Source: Kitasatospora cheerisanensis KCTC 2395 | GTDB taxonomy: Bacteria; Actinomycetota; Actinomycetes; Streptomycetales; Streptomycetaceae | NCBI RefSeq assembly: GCF_000696185.1 | Contig: NZ_KK853997.1 | Coordinates: 3,822,390 to 3,886,389 of the forward strand | Reading direction: 5' to 3' | DNA: 64,000 nt | Part shown: piece by piece, positions 17,500 to 27,809 of the stretch | How the letters are laid out: the number at the start of each line of letters is the position of its first letter | How positions within the stretch are numbered: the first letter of the stretch is position 1 | Made by a program: the position numbers and the translations under genes | Notes under the pieces: generated by a model | Databases searched by the model: none | What the model was told of the DNA's origin: nothing | The model's input: only the letters and a program-made list of their open reading frames with translations

Positions 17500-18258
17500 A
17501 TGGGGTACCAGACCCTGCACGGCCGCACCGCCGTCGTCACCGGCGCCGCCAGCGGCATCGGCGAGGCCGTCGCCCGGCAGCTCGCCGCGGACGGCGCCCG
17601 GGTGGCGCTGCTGGCCCGCCGGGCCGGGCGCCTGGAGCGGCTGGCCGCCGAACTCGGCCCGGGCGCGATGCCGGTGCCCGTCGACGTCACCGACCAGGAC
17701 TCGGTGGACGCCGCCCGGCAGCGGGTGCGGGAGGCGTTCGGCCGGGTCGACCTGGTGGTGAACGCGGCCGGCGTGATGCTGCCCAATCCGGTGGACGACG
17801 GCCGGATCGACGAGTGGGCCCGCATGATCGACACCAACCTGACGGGCGTGCTGCGGCTGGTCCGCGCCTTCGGCCCGGACCTGGTGGCGGCCGCGGCGGA
17901 CGGCGCCACCGCCGACCTGGTCAACATCTCCTCGATCGGTGCGCACGTGGTGTTCCCGAACTACGCGGTGTACGGCGCGACCAAGGCGGCCGTCACCCAG
18001 CTCTCGGCCGCGCTGCGCGCCGAGTACGGCCCGCGCGACGTGCGGGTCACCGCGGTCGAGCCCGGCCTGACCGACACCGAGCTGGGCAGCCACATCGACA
18101 ACCCGGCGCTCGGCCCGGACGGCCAGCTCGGCGCCATGTTCGACGCGATCGGCGCGCTCTCCCCCGCCGACGTCGCCGACCTGGTCGGGTACGCGGCGAG
18201 CCGGCCGCGGCACGTCAACCTGCGCCACCTGGTGGTGCTGCCCACCCGGCAGGCCTGA
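17500..18258 (+). CDS. Short-chain dehydrogenase/reductase
   Basis: The 252-residue classical SDR shows the cofactor motif TGAASGIG, the NAAG loop (VVNAAGVML), the catalytic serine in VNISSIGAHV and YGATK (YxxxK). It uses NAD(P)H in the cytoplasm; the substrate is unknown. AAGGAG lies 10 nt before the ATG at 17500, so the GTG at 17491 is less likely. It diverges from the MmyB-type regulator, and an inverted CCCAGG..CCTGGG repeat sits in the shared promoter region. Confidence 0.92.
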   Translation: MGYQTLHGRTAVVTGAASGIGEAVARQLAADGARVALLARRAGRLERLAAELGPGAMPVPVDVTDQDSVDAARQRVREAFGRVDLVVNAAGVMLPNPVDDGRIDEWARMIDTNLTGVLRLVRAFGPDLVAAAADGATADLVNISSIGAHVVFPNYAVYGATKAAVTQLSAALRAEYGPRDVRVTAVEPGLTDTELGSHIDNPALGPDGQLGAMFDAIGALSPADVADLVGYAASRPRHVNLRHLVVLPTRQA

Positions 18259-18265
18259 GCGGGCG

Positions 18266-19309
18266 TCAGGAGGTGGCGCCCTGGGAGGGCCCGGGGCCGG
18301 GGGCGGGGCCGGCTCGGGCGCCGAGTGGTAGACGGTGCCACCGCAGCCGGCGGGCAGGGAGGTGGTGGCGGCGGGCCCGGTGGCCGGGTCGGGGTGTAGC
18401 CGAGGGTGAATCCGGCGGCCGGCGGGGGCTGGCCTGGCCGCCGGGGTGGCCCCGGCGGTGGGGCTGGGGTCGGACGCGACGGCGGGCGCGGGCTGCTGCC
18501 GGCCGGGCCGTCGGCGGCGGGCAGCGCGGCGCTGCTGGGTGCCTGGGTGGGCTGCGGGCCGGTGGGCGCGGGCGAGGCGGTGTCGCAGTGGGCCGGCACC
18601 CAGGCGAACCGGACCAGGTAGGAGCTGCCGGGGCCGAGCAGCAGTTCGCGGGGCAGCCCGGCCGGGTCGGGCAGTCCGCCCGCCGGGTCGCCGGCGGTGT
18701 GCGCGAGCACTCGGACGCCGGCCGCCCCGGCGCCGACGGCGACGACGCCCGGATCGGTCACCCGGCAGGGGTGGTCGGCGGTGTTGGTGAGCTGGAACCA
18801 GCCGTAGATCCGGCCGTCGGTCGAGCCGGCGGCGGCCTGCCGGGCGTCGATCCGGCCGAGGTCCGTGCGGGTGCACAGCGGCGGGACGGCGGGCGACGCG
18901 CCGGTGCTGGGGCCGGCGGAGGTGCTCGGCCCGGCGGAGGCACCGGGGCCGGTGCCGCCGGGACCGGCGGGCGACTCGGCGCCGGTGCTGTGCGGGTGGC
19001 CGGTGGCGGCCGCGGACCGGTCCGGGGCGGGGCGGCGCCGCCGGGCGCGGCCTGGCCGCCGGTGGGGTCGCCGGACAGGTGGAACGGCTGGGCGGCGTGC
19101 ACCACGGGCAGCACGGCGACGGCCGCGGCGAGCACGGCGGCGCCGCCCCAGGCGCGCCGCCGGGCGGCCCGGCGGCGGGGTACGGCGGTGCGCAGCCGGG
19201 GCAGCGCCCCGGGCTCGGGCTGGACGGCGGCGACGGCGCGGTGCATCCGGTCGCGGAGCTGGTCCTCGGTCAGTTCGCCGTGCGGGTGCGGGTGGTGCCG
19301 GTCAGTCAT
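18266..19309 (-). pseudogene. ECF sigma partner membrane protein (three frameshifts)
   Basis: The start overlaps the sigma-factor gene by 8 bp. The N-terminus has ELTEDQLRDRMHRAVAAVQP and then one membrane helix (AAVLAAAVAVLPVVHAA). The extracellular part is Pro/Ala-rich and leads to a DUF4232-like beta domain (RTDLGRIDARQAAAG, RIYGWFQLTNTADHPC, SSYLVRFAWVPAHC). The reading frame must be changed three times, each by one missing base in G/C runs (near 19040, in 18760-18420, and near 18300), to reach the stop at 18266. The gene pairs with the sigma factor and may regulate it. I cannot tell error from real decay. Confidence 0.6.
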
Positions 19310-19898
19310 CACCGGTCTCCAGCCGCACCCGGAGGGCGGCGAGTCCGCGCGACCCGTAGGCCTTGACCGAGCCGATGGAGATGCCGAGCACCTCCGCGAC
19401 CTGTGCCTCCGTCAGGTCGGCGTAGTAGCGCAGCACCAGCACCTCCCGCTGACGGCGTTGCAACCCCCGTAGCGCGGCCTTGAGTTCGTCGCGCTCCAGC
19501 GCATCGTAAGCCCCCTCTTCTGCACTGGCCATGTCAGGCATGGGCTTGGGCAGCAGGCGCAGGCCGAGCAGCCTGCGGCGCAGCGTGGAGCGGGACAGGT
19601 TGACCACGGTCTGCCGCAGGTAGGCGAGGGTCTTCTCGGGGTCGCGGACCCGGCGCCGGGCGGCGTGCACCCGGATGAACGCCTCCTGGACGACGTCCTC
19701 GCAGGAGGAGAGGTCGTCGAGCAGGAGAGCCGCGAGTCGCAGCAGGGATCGGTAGTGGGCCCGGTAGGTGTCGGTGAGCTGGTCGACGCTGGCCCCGGTC
19801 GCGTCCGCTGCCGCCGCAGCAAAGCCCATCCGACTACCGGCCCGCCGGGCCGCCCCGGGCAGGGTGATGACCACCGCCGCCCCTGTCACGTTCATCAC
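19302..19898 (-). CDS. ECF RNA polymerase sigma factor (SigE-like)
   Basis: The product of up to 198 residues has region 2 (LRLAALLLDDLSSCEDVVQE, AFIRVHAARRRVRDPEK) and region 4 (LRGLQRRQREVLVLRYYADL, TEAQVAEVLGISIGSVKAYG). Those are the hallmarks of group 4 sigma factors that redirect RNA polymerase to stress or envelope promoters. The start is uncertain; codons at 19898, 19895 or 19829 lack a strong ribosome site. It overlaps the downstream membrane-protein gene, implying coupled translation with its partner. Confidence 0.9.
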   Translation of the reverse strand: MMNVTGAAVVITLPGAARRAGSRMGFAAAAADATGASVDQLTDTYRAHYRSLLRLAALLLDDLSSCEDVVQEAFIRVHAARRRVRDPEKTLAYLRQTVVNLSRSTLRRRLLGLRLLPKPMPDMASAEEGAYDALERDELKAALRGLQRRQREVLVLRYYADLTEAQVAEVLGISIGSVKAYGSRGLAALRVRLETGDD

Positions 19899-19962
19899 GC
19901 TGGTTGGACACCCGATCCCCTGTCCTGGTTGCCCCGTGCCGGGGACGTTTTCCGCAGAGAGG

Positions 19963-20002
19963 GAATCCCCCTCCGGAACGCGGTCGCTCCGAAGGGGGAT
20001 TC
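19963..20002 (-). terminator. Terminator hairpin after aspartokinase gene
   Basis: GAATCCCCCTTCGGA and TCCGGAGGGGGATTC (minus strand) form a 15-bp stem with one mismatch, about 85 bp downstream of the ask stop. An operator for the sigma gene is an alternative reading. Confidence 0.6.
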
Positions 20003-20085
20003 TGACAGACCCGGCGGACGGTCAGGGTCCGCTTCACCCGTCCCGCACACAACCTCTGCGCTGTGCGCGGTCCGCGGGCCGGGGG

Positions 20086-20607
20086 TCAGCGGCCGGTGCC
20101 GCCGTAGACGACCGCCTCGTCGCCGGAGCTGTCCAGCCCGAAGGCGGTGTGCACGGCGCGGACGGCCTCCGGCACGTCCTCGGCGCGGGTGACCACCGAG
20201 ATGCGGATCTCCGAGGTGGAGATCAGCTCGATGTTCACCCCGGCCTCGGACAGCGCCTCGAAGAACGTCGCGGTGACGCCCGGGTTGGAGCGCATGCCGG
20301 CGCCGACCAGCGAGATCTTGCCGATCGCGTCGTCGAAGCGCAGCGACTCGTAGCCGATGCCGGCCTTGACCCGGTTCAGCGCGTCGATGGCCTTCTGGCC
20401 CTCGTTGCTGGGCAGCGTGAAGGAGATGTCGGTGAGGCCGGTGGCGGCGGCGGAGACGTTCTGCACCACCATGTCGATGTTGACCTCGGCGTCCGCGATG
20501 GCGCGGAAGATCCGGGCTGCCTCGCCCGGCTTGTCCGGCACCCCGACGACGGTGACCTTGGCCTCCGACGTGTCGTGGGCGACCCCGGAGATGATGGCCT
20601 GCTCCAT
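20086..20607 (-). other. Possible internal start for aspartokinase beta subunit
   Basis: An in-frame ATG at 20607 begins [20 protein letters not shown], the same place where other actinobacterial aspartokinase genes (for example lysC of Corynebacterium) start a separate regulatory beta subunit. GAAGGGGG lies just upstream on the message. The product would be about 173 residues and hold both ACT domains. Confidence 0.45.
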
Positions 20608-21366
20608 CTCGCCCCCTTCGGGCTGGTTCGGGTTGGTGCCACTGACGATAGTCCCCGGCAGACCGGAGAACGACGATCGTACGTGGATGGGGATGTTGTA
20701 GCGCCGCGCGTACTCCACGCAGCGGTCGAGCAGCACCTTGGAACCGGACGAGGCCAGCTCCAGCATGTCCTCGAAGCCGATCCAGTCGATCTTCCGGGCC
20801 TTCTTGACCACCCGCGGGTCGGCGGTGAACACGCCGTCCACGTCGGTGTAGATCTCGCAGACCTCGGCGCCCAGCGCGGCCGCCAGCGCCACCGCGGTGG
20901 TGTCGGAGCCGCCGCGGCCCAGCGTGGTGATGTCCTTGGAGACCTGCGAGACGCCCTGGAAGCCGGCCACGATCGCAACGTTGCCCTCGTCCAGGGCGTT
21001 GCGGATCCGACCCGGCGTCACGTCGATGATCCGGGCCTTGTTGTGCGTCCCGTCGGTGATCACGCCGGCCTGGCTGCCGGTGAACGACTGGGCGTCGAAG
21101 CCCAGCGTTTTGATCGCCATCGCCAGCAGCGCCATGGAGATGCGCTCTCCGGCGGTCAGCAGCATGTCGAACTCACGGCCGGACGGAATAGGCGTCACCT
21201 GTTCCGCGAGTTCGATGAGCTCGTCCGTGGTGTCACCCATCGCGGAGACCACGACGACGACCTCATGGCCGGCCTTCCGGGTGTCCACGATTCGGCGGGC
21301 GACGCGCTTGATGCCTTCGGCATCCGCGACGGATGAGCCGCCGTACTTCTGCACGACAAGGCCCAC
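20086..21366 (-). CDS. ask: Aspartokinase
   Basis: The 426-residue enzyme phosphorylates aspartate, the first step to lysine, threonine, methionine and diaminopimelate. The kinase domain starts [20 protein letters not shown] and has [34 protein letters not shown] and the nucleotide loop [17 protein letters not shown]. Two ACT domains follow ([20 protein letters not shown] and [20 protein letters not shown]) and mediate feedback inhibition. The GTG at 21366 has GAGGAG upstream. In many actinobacteria ask is followed by asd; here the next gene is the sigma factor, and asd is not in the window. Confidence 0.95.
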   Translation of the reverse strand: MGLVVQKYGGSSVADAEGIKRVARRIVDTRKAGHEVVVVVSAMGDTTDELIELAEQVTPIPSGREFDMLLTAGERISMALLAMAIKTLGFDAQSFTGSQAGVITDGTHNKARIIDVTPGRIRNALDEGNVAIVAGFQGVSQVSKDITTLGRGGSDTTAVALAAALGAEVCEIYTDVDGVFTADPRVVKKARKIDWIGFEDMLELASSGSKVLLDRCVEYARRYNIPIHVRSSFSGLPGTIVSGTNPNQPEGGEMEQAIISGVAHDTSEAKVTVVGVPDKPGEAARIFRAIADAEVNIDMVVQNVSAAATGLTDISFTLPSNEGQKAIDALNRVKAGIGYESLRFDDAIGKISLVGAGMRSNPGVTATFFEALSEAGVNIELISTSEIRISVVTRAEDVPEAVRAVHTAFGLDSSGDEAVVYGGTGR

Positions 21367-21605
21367 GGGGGCTCCTCGACTTGGGGTGGTAGGTCGCCGC
21401 CAGTCTAACGAGCAGGGGTGTTCCGGCCGACGCTTTCCACATCGTGAGATGCGCATATCGAACTCTGATCACCGCGGACCGGCAGGTCTGCGGGCCCCGG
21501 CCGCCCGCCCCGAAGAATCGCCGCCGGCGCACCGCACCCGCGACCGGAATCTTCGCCTCCGGCCCGCGGATGACTGATGCGTCACACCGTGTGGCCCGGG
21601 CGCGT

Positions 21606-22286
21606 CTAGAGGCCGAGCTCGGCCGCCATCAGGTCGCCCGCCTGCTGCTCCAGCTGCTCGTCCGTCAGCCCGTCGTCGTCGGTGTCCGCGCCGTCCGGCA
21701 CCGCGCCCAGCGGCGAGTCCAGCCGCACGTGCGCGATCAGCGACTGCAGCGCCCGCAGCACCGCCGAGCAGGTCGAGCCCCAGTTCGACAGGTAGGAGAA
21801 CTGCCACCACCACAGCGCCTCCGACACCCGGCCCTCGCGGTAGTGCGTCAGGCCGTGCCGCAGCTCGCTGACCACGCCCGCCAGGTCGTCCGAGATCCGG
21901 AACGCGCTCGGCTTCTCCGGCGGGCCGTACGGGTCGAACACCTCGTGGTAGACGTCGATCGGCGCCAGCAGCTCGGCGAGGCGCTCGCGCAGCTCCACCC
22001 CGTCCGGCTCCGGGCCGGCGTCCGGCTCGAAGCGGTCCTCCGGCAGCACGTCCTCGATCGCGCCCAGCCGACCGCCCGCCAGCAGCAGCTGCGACACCTC
22101 CAGCAGCAGCAACGAGATCGCACTGCCCGGCTCGTCGCCCTTGGCGACCTCGGTGACGGCCAGCACGAAGCTCTCCACCGAGTCCGCGATCTGCACCGCG
22201 AAGTCGTCCGGGGCCTCGGTGCTGCCCAGCACCCGCGCCGGGTCGGAGGGGTGGGTTCGGTCAGCGGTGTCGGTTCGGTCAGACAT
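21606..22286 (-). CDS. DUF5063 domain-containing protein
   Basis: The 226-residue acidic, mostly helical protein reads [60 protein letters not shown] and [20 protein letters not shown]. This matches the DUF5063 family that follows recR in streptomycetes. Its function is not known. The start overlaps the recR stop by 8 bp, so translation is probably coupled and a role alongside recombination repair is possible. Confidence 0.85.
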   Translation of the reverse strand: MSDRTDTADRTHPSDPARVLGSTEAPDDFAVQIADSVESFVLAVTEVAKGDEPGSAISLLLLEVSQLLLAGGRLGAIEDVLPEDRFEPDAGPEPDGVELRERLAELLAPIDVYHEVFDPYGPPEKPSAFRISDDLAGVVSELRHGLTHYREGRVSEALWWWQFSYLSNWGSTCSAVLRALQSLIAHVRLDSPLGAVPDGADTDDDGLTDEQLEQQAGDLMAAELGL

Positions 22287-22878
22287 CGAGCAGTCGTCTC
22301 CCTTCGAACGCCCGGCCGAGGGTGACCTCGTCGGCGTACTCCAAGTCCCCGCCGACGGGCAGTCCGCTCGCCAGCCGGGTGACCTTGAGGCCCATCGGCT
22401 TGCACAGCCGGGCCAGATAGGTCGCGGTCGCCTCCCCCTCCAGATTGGGGTCGGTGGCCAGGATCAGCTCGGTGACCGTGCCGTCCGCGAGCCGGGTCAT
22501 CAGCTCGCGGATCCGCAGATCGTCCGGGCCGACCCCCTCGATCGGGCTGATCGCCCCGCCCAGCACGTGGTACCGGCCGCGGAACTCACGCGTCCGCTCG
22601 ATCGCCACCACGTCCTTGGGCTCCTCCACCACGCAGATCACCGCGAGGTCGCGGCGCGGATCCAGGCAGACCCGGCACTGCTCGGACTCCGCGACGTTGC
22701 CGCAGACCACGCAGAACCGCACCTTCTCCTTCACCTGCTGCAGCGCGAACGCCAGCCGCCGGACGTCCACCGGATCGGCCTGCAGGATGTGGAAGGCGAT
22801 CCGCTGGGCGCTCTTCGGACCGACTCCGGGCAACCTGCCCAGCTCGTCGATCAGGTCCTGCACCACGCCCTCGTACAC
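22279..22878 (-). CDS. recR: Recombination protein RecR
   Basis: The 199-residue protein works with RecF and RecO to load RecA at gaps. It shows the helix-hairpin-helix [20 protein letters not shown], the four-cysteine zinc finger [16 protein letters not shown], the Toprim strand [16 protein letters not shown] and the Walker-like [20 protein letters not shown]. Length is normal for RecR. The GTG at 22878 has GAAGGAAGG upstream. It sits in the ybaB-recR-DUF5063 order typical for the group and downstream of dnaX. Confidence 0.96.
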   Translation of the reverse strand: MYEGVVQDLIDELGRLPGVGPKSAQRIAFHILQADPVDVRRLAFALQQVKEKVRFCVVCGNVAESEQCRVCLDPRRDLAVICVVEEPKDVVAIERTREFRGRYHVLGGAISPIEGVGPDDLRIRELMTRLADGTVTELILATDPNLEGEATATYLARLCKPMGLKVTRLASGLPVGGDLEYADEVTLGRAFEGRRLLDV

Positions 22879-23041
22879 CGCCACGCCTTCCTTCGACCGG
22901 GGTTCGCACTCCGGTGCCATCATCCAACGAATCGGGCGCCGGACACACCGCCCGACGCCCTACTGGCTCAGAAATCACACAACTCATTGCCAGCGAACGT
23001 TCAGCTGCCGCCCGAGGCTGCGCGGAGGCGCCGCCCGTTCC

Positions 23042-23380
23042 TCAGAACGGCAGGCCGGGGATGCCGCCGCCGCCCAAGCCCTGGGCCAGCGGGCCCATCC
23101 GCTCCGCCTGCAGCTTCTGCGCCGCCGCGTTGGCGTCGCGCACCGCGGCCAGCACCAGGTCCGCCAGGGTCTCGGTGTCCTCCGGGTCGACCGCGGCCGG
23201 AGAGATCTTCACCGACGTCAGCTCGCCGGCGCCCGTCACCGTCACCTCCACCAGACCGCCGCCGGCGGACCCGCGGACCTCGGTCTCGGCCAGCTCCTTC
23301 TGAGCCCGGCCGAGCTCCTCCTGCATCTTCTGCGCCTGCTTCAGCAACTGCTGCATGTTCGGCTGGCCACCAGGGAACAC
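23042..23380 (-). CDS. YbaB/EbfC family nucleoid-associated protein
   Basis: The 112-residue protein has the family coiled-coil start [20 protein letters not shown], the central beta strands [20 protein letters not shown], and a C-terminal helix with [15 protein letters not shown] ending in a glycine-rich tail. Members bind DNA as dimers. The GTG at 23380 has GAGGAGAG upstream. It lies between dnaX and recR, as in most bacteria. Confidence 0.93.
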   Translation of the reverse strand: MFPGGQPNMQQLLKQAQKMQEELGRAQKELAETEVRGSAGGGLVEVTVTGAGELTSVKISPAAVDPEDTETLADLVLAAVRDANAAAQKLQAERMGPLAQGLGGGGIPGLPF

Positions 23381-23522
23381 GGGACTCTCCTCGATCCGTC
23401 GGCACTCACTCGGCCGACGCGAAAAACCGCTGGGCACCCGCGCCGGCACCTGCCCCGAGCCTACGCGGCCGCCCGTCGGCCCCACGTCAGTTCCGGGAGC
23501 CCGCCGGACCCCCGGGGCCGCC

Positions 23523-25738
23523 TCAGCTCGGACGGTGGTGGATCTCCTCCAGCACCGTCGCCCCGAGCTCCCGGACGATCAAGTCCCGGGCGCTGAAGGT
23601 GTCCTCGGCCAGGTCCGGGTCGTCCTCCTCCGGGATGTCGTCCTCCGGTGCCACCGCGGGCGGAGCCTGCACCGGCGGCGCGACCGGCCGCGGGGCCTGC
23701 GGCTGCGGAGCCGGGGCCTGCTGCGGGCCGGCGCCTGCGGCTGCTGCACGGGCTGGGGCGCGGGGGCGGGGCGGGCGCGGACGGCTGCGGGGCGCGCGCC
23801 GGAGCACCCCAACCACCGGCCGCGGGCGCCGCCGGCTGCGGGGCCGGGGCCATGGGGGTCATCGGGGCAGCCGGGGCGGCCGGGGTGCCGAAGCCGGCGG
23901 ACTGGCCGCCCGGCGAGGAGGTGCCGCCGGACGGGTCGACGATGCACTCCACCCGCCAGTCCACGCCCAGCGCGTCCGTCAGCGCCTGCCGCAGCACCTC
24001 GTCGCTGTGACTGCCGACGAAGCTGTCCCGGGCGCCCGCGTTCACGAACGACACCTGCAGGGTGCTGCCGTCGAAGCCCGCGACCTGGCCGTTCTGGCTG
24101 AGCAGGATCCAGGTGAACCGGCGGCGGTTCTTCACCGCCTCCAGGATCTGCGGCCACATCTGCCGGATCTGGCCCGCGCCCTGCTGTGCCGCCACCGAGG
24201 GCTGGCCGCCGGCCGGCGCCTGCTGCACGGGTGCCTGCTGGACGGGGGGCTGCGGGCCGGGGCTGCGCGGCCTGCAGCTGTGGGGCCGGGGGCTGCTGGG
24301 CTTGGGGCTGCTGGACGGGAGATGCGGCCGGCTGCTGCTGGGCCGGTGGCGGGGCCTGCTCCGCGGGCGGGAAGCTGCGCGGGATCGGCCAGGCGCCCGG
24401 GGCCGGGCCCGCCGGCGCGGGTGCGGGCCCGGGTGCGGGAACGGGTGCCGGGACTGCGGCGGCGGGCGGCGGTGCGACGGCCGGGGCCTGCTGCACGGGC
24501 GCCTGGGCGGGGGCCTGCTGGGCCGGCGCCTCCATCGGCGGTGCGGGCTGGAACGCCATCGGTGCGGCGAAACCGCCCGTGGCGGCGCGGCGCTCCAGCT
24601 TGTCCAGCCGGGCCTGCGTCGACAGCTCGTCGCCGTACGCGCCGGGCAGCATCACCCGGGCGCAGATCAGTTCCAGCTGCAGGCGGGGGGCGGCATTGCC
24701 GCGCATCTCGGTCAGGCCGGTGTTGACCAGGTCGGCGGCGCGGCTCAGCTCGGCGCGGCCGAAGCGGTCGGCCTGCGCCTGCATCACGGCGATCCGGTCG
24801 GCCGGGGCGTCGATCAGGCCCTTCTCGCCGGCGTCCGGCACTGTGGCGAGGATCACCAGGTCGCGCAGGCGCTCCAGCAGGTCCGTGACGAAGCGCCGCG
24901 GGTCGTGGCCGCCCTCGACGACCCGGTCGATCACCTGGAACACCGTCGCGCCGTCCTGCGCCGCGAACGCGTCGACCACCTCGTCCAGCAGCGAGGAGTC
25001 GGTGTAGCCGAGCAGCGCGGTGGCCATCTGGTACGTCACCCCGGCGTCGGCGGCGCCCGCGAGCAGCTGGTCCATCACCGACATCGAGTCACGCACCGAA
25101 CCGGCGCCGGCCCGCACCACCAGCGGGAACACCGAGTCCTCGACCTGGATGCCCTCGCGCCCGCACACCTGCGCCAGGTAGTCGCGCAGCGTGCCGGGCG
25201 GCACCAGCCGGAACGGGTAGTGGTGGGTGCGGGACCGGATCGTCCCGATCACCTTCTCCGGCTCGGTGGTGGCGAAGATGAACTTCAGGTGCTCCGGCGG
25301 CTCCTCCACCACCTTCAGCAGCGCGTTGAAGCCGGCCGAGGTCACCATGTGCGCCTCGTCCAGGATGAAGATCTTGTAGCGGCTGTGCACCGGCGCGAAG
25401 AACGCCCGTTCCCGCAGCTCGCGCGCGTCGTCCACACCACCGTGCGAGGCGGCGTCGATCTCGATCACGTCGATCGAACCGGGGCCGCCGGTCGCCAGGT
25501 CCCGGCACGACTGGCACTCGCCGCACGGCTCCGGGGTCGGCCCCTGCTCACAGTTCAGGCAGCGGGCCAGGATGCGGGCACTGGTCGTCTTTCCGCAGCC
25601 GCGCGGCCCGCTGAACAGGTACGCGTGGTTGACGCGGTTGTTGCGCAGGGCCTGCTGGAGCGGGACGGTCACGTGCTCCTGCCCGATGACCTCCGCGAAG
25701 GTCTCGGGGCGGTAGCGGCGGTACAGGGCTAGGGACAC
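23523..25738 (-). CDS. dnaX: DNA polymerase III subunits gamma/tau (two frameshifts)
   Basis: The clamp-loader ATPase is clear: [20 protein letters not shown], Walker A in [11 protein letters not shown], a four-cysteine zinc module ([19 protein letters not shown]), Walker B in [10 protein letters not shown], sensor motif [11 protein letters not shown] and the arginine-finger region [14 protein letters not shown] long Pro/Ala/Gln linker follows. The frame changes twice in that linker (near 24260 and 23790), each by one net extra base. The tau-like C-terminal domain is intact across the break: [20 protein letters not shown], then [10 protein letters not shown], ending [18 protein letters not shown]... 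in the last frame (written in part). dnaX is essential, so the shifts are probably sequence errors. Confidence 0.9.
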
Positions 25739-25805
25739 GCCACCGACGATATCGGGACCAACGGACAAACGTGGCTTCCCCGGCCCTCCGGACCCCGGAA
25801 ACGCA

Positions 25806-25900
25806 AGGACCCCTCGCGCACCCGCCAGAGCCCTCCTACCCTTGCTGCCTTCCGGCCCTGGGGGGGTTCAGAGAGATGACGCCACACGAGGGGCTGCCCC
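25806..25900 (-). ncRNA. ffs: Signal recognition particle RNA (small, bacterial type)
   Basis: The minus strand holds the conserved SRP RNA apical domain: CCAGGGCCGGAAGGCAGCAA followed by GGGT, with flanking complementary arms (GGGGCAGCCCC and GCGAGGGGTCC side). It binds Ffh and targets membrane proteins. Position upstream of dnaX is usual in streptomycetes. The ends are estimated from pairing. Confidence 0.88.
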
Positions 25901-26027
25901 AAGAGTAGCGGATCCCGGCCCCCACTCCCCCCACCCACCCCGATCTCCGATCCGCAGGCCACCCCCCGCCACCCACCTGCGAGACCGTGGTCGCAACCAC
26001 CCCTCCACATGTACTAAGCTCTCCCAC

Positions 26028-26112
26028 GGAGGATTCGCCTAGAGGCCTAGGGCGCACGCTTGGAAAGCGTGTTGGGGGCAACCCCTCACGAGTTCGAATC
26101 TCGTATCCTCCG
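26028..26112 (+). tRNA. tRNA-Ser (anticodon GGA)
   Basis: A complete 85-nt class II tRNA: acceptor GGAGGAT pairs with ATCCTCC, discriminator G; anticodon loop TTGGAAA gives GGA; the long variable arm is TTGGGGGCAACCCCT; T-arm CGAGTTCGAATCTCG. CCA is not encoded. The 3' 56 bp recur exactly at 33145-33200 and in decayed form at 34496-34534. Confidence 0.96.
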
Positions 26113-26133
26113 CCTCTGCCCACCTGGGCAAAC

Positions 26134-26166
26134 GATGGCCCGGACCGCTCAGCGGTCCGGGCCATC
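26134..26166 (+). terminator. Terminator after tRNA-Ser
   Basis: A perfect 16-bp stem (GATGGCCCGGACCGCT, one base, then its complement) lies 21 bp after the tRNA. A closely related hairpin with the same core follows the displaced tRNA end at 33205-33237. Confidence 0.85.
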
Positions 26167-26351
26167 GTCGTCTCGTGGCCTCGGTTCTGGTCTCACCTGC
26201 GCTCTTGGGGCCTCGAAGCGACACCCGCCGGGGCACCCACCGGAGCTCGGCCGGCGGTGGCGGGCGGCGCGCGGGTGGCCAGGCCGCGAAGGCCACAGGC
26301 GATCCTGGACTCGGGCATCCCGAAACCGGAATCCGAGGGCATACTTGTGGC

Positions 26352-26714
26352 ATGCGGGACGAACAGGGGCCTCGGACGAGGTGGACGTTCCTGACGCACC
26401 ACGCACGTGTACTGGTGGCGATCTCGCGTGACGCGGAAATCCGCCTGCGGGATCTGGCGGCGACGTGCGGAGTGACCGAGCGGGCCGTCCAGGCGATCAT
26501 CACCGACCTGGAGAACGCCGGCTTCCTCACCCGTACGCGGCACGGACGCCGCAACCACTACGACGTCGTCGGCGGCACGTACTTCCGCCATCCCGCCGAG
26601 GCCCACCAGGAGATCGCAGGCCTGCTGGCCCTGTTCGGCGGCCCCGATCCCCGCCCCGGCTCCGGCCACCAGCAGACGCTTCCTACCGGTGATCATCATG
26701 GTCAGCATCCGTGA
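26352..26714 (+). CDS. Winged helix-turn-helix transcriptional regulator
   Basis: The 120-residue protein reads RTRWTFLTHHARVLVAISRD, then a winged helix (EIRLRDLAATCGVTERAVQA, IITDLENAGFLTRTRHGRRN) and HYDVVGGTYFRHPAEAHQEI. It looks like MarR/ArsR-fold regulators without a visible metal site. The DNA contacted is unknown. It overlaps the STAS gene by 17 bp, suggesting one transcript. Confidence 0.75.
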   Translation: MRDEQGPRTRWTFLTHHARVLVAISRDAEIRLRDLAATCGVTERAVQAIITDLENAGFLTRTRHGRRNHYDVVGGTYFRHPAEAHQEIAGLLALFGGPDPRPGSGHQQTLPTGDHHGQHP

Positions 26715-27111
26715 GACCACGCCCGTCCGCGTCCAGCACCTCACACCTCAGCTGCGAACCACCACCGCGGTGGTCGACGGAGCGGCAGTGATCGTCCGCC
26801 TCGACGGCGAGGTGGACCTGGAGGACCGCCATCCCTTGCAGCAAGCCCTCGCACGGCTCGTGCAGACCCGCCCGCCCCGGCTGATCGTCGATCTGACCGG
26901 CCTGGCCTTCTGCCACTCGGTATGCCTCAACGCCCTCCTCACCGCCCGCCAGCGCGCGAGGGCCGCCGGCGTGGAGATGGTGCTCGCAGCCCCGCCGCCT
27001 CAGACCAGACGAGTACTGGAGATCACCGGCACCGACCAGGTCTTCACGATCTGCTCGAGCGTCCGCACCGCGCTGGCGGACACGTACGCCGCGAGTCGGC
27101 GGACAGGATGA
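26698..27111 (+). CDS. STAS domain anti-sigma factor antagonist
   Basis: The 137-residue protein has the STAS fold: strand AAVIVRLDGEVDLEDRHPLQ, LIVDLTGLAFCHSVCLNALL (the conserved phosphorylatable serine position reads CHSVCL) and LEITGTDQVFTICSSVRTAL. RsbV-type antagonists release a sigma factor from an anti-sigma kinase when unphosphorylated. A PP2C phosphatase and a HATPase protein lie within 4 kb, so a partner switch can be inferred. Confidence 0.85.
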   Translation: MVSIRETTPVRVQHLTPQLRTTTAVVDGAAVIVRLDGEVDLEDRHPLQQALARLVQTRPPRLIVDLTGLAFCHSVCLNALLTARQRARAAGVEMVLAAPPPQTRRVLEITGTDQVFTICSSVRTALADTYAASRRTG

Positions 27112-27282
27112 GGCACCAACCGGACACAGCGGCCGCAGGACACCGTCCATGCCTCCGCCCCATGCGGGGGGCCACCTGTCGCACTGCCGAACGGTCGACC
27201 CCTCGAACAGCGGCCGGACGACGGACAAGCAGGGCCGAGTGACCCATGCCGCGGCTCGTGCCAGGACGAGGAGCATGGAGGC

Positions 27283-27744
27283 ATGGACGAGGCGACGCAG
27301 GTACCTGGTGGGCTGGAACGCCAGGAATGCCTGTCCCTGCTCGCGGGCACCGGCTACGGAAGAGTGGTGTTCACCGCGCGGGCCCTGCCCGTCGTCGCCC
27401 CGGTGAACTACCTCCTCGACGAGGACGTCGTGATCGGCACCGGCGCCGATGCACGCCTGCAGCGACTGGCGGACGGCGACGTCGTGCTCTTCGAAGCGGA
27501 GGGTGCCGACTCCGGTACCGCGTGGAGCGTCAGTGTGACCGGCTACGCCCACCCCGTGATCGATGCCGGGGAGGCCGATCGCCTCATCAGTCGCACCGGG
27601 TCCGAGACTCCATGGGTTCCCGGCCCGGCGGAATCCCTTCTGCGGATCACGACCACGCAGGTGGACGGCCGGACGTTCCCGATCGCCGGAGCCGGTCCCG
27701 GCCGTGCCCCGCTCCCGTACCCCGGCGCTACGCCCGACGCCTGA
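27283..27744 (+). CDS. Pyridoxamine 5'-phosphate oxidase-like flavin-binding protein
   Basis: The 153-residue protein starts LERQECLSLLAGTGYGRVVF and continues LPVVAPVNYLLDEDVVIGTG, VVLFEAEGADSGTAWSVSVT and GYAHPVID. This is the split-barrel flavin-binding pattern of PNPOx-like proteins common in actinobacterial hypoxia and stress regulons. It probably binds FMN or F420; a true PNPOx activity is not implied. GAGGAG lies 9 nt before the start. Confidence 0.82.
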   Translation: MDEATQVPGGLERQECLSLLAGTGYGRVVFTARALPVVAPVNYLLDEDVVIGTGADARLQRLADGDVVLFEAEGADSGTAWSVSVTGYAHPVIDAGEADRLISRTGSETPWVPGPAESLLRITTTQVDGRTFPIAGAGPGRAPLPYPGATPDA

Positions 27745-27809
27745 ACGGGCCCCGAACGGGCATAAGGACTGTGGCCGGAAAGTCGTGAGGCGTGCGGAGG
27801 TGCGGCCCG

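Noticed and set aside
23523..25738. Programmed frameshifting in dnaX as in E. coli
   Set aside because: The shifts lie in G/C-rich linker repeats without an A-rich slippery site, and both give full-length tau-like sequence, not a short gamma form.
26034..26554. Minus-strand ORF across tRNA-Ser
   Set aside because: It spans a certain tRNA gene and has no homology-like features.
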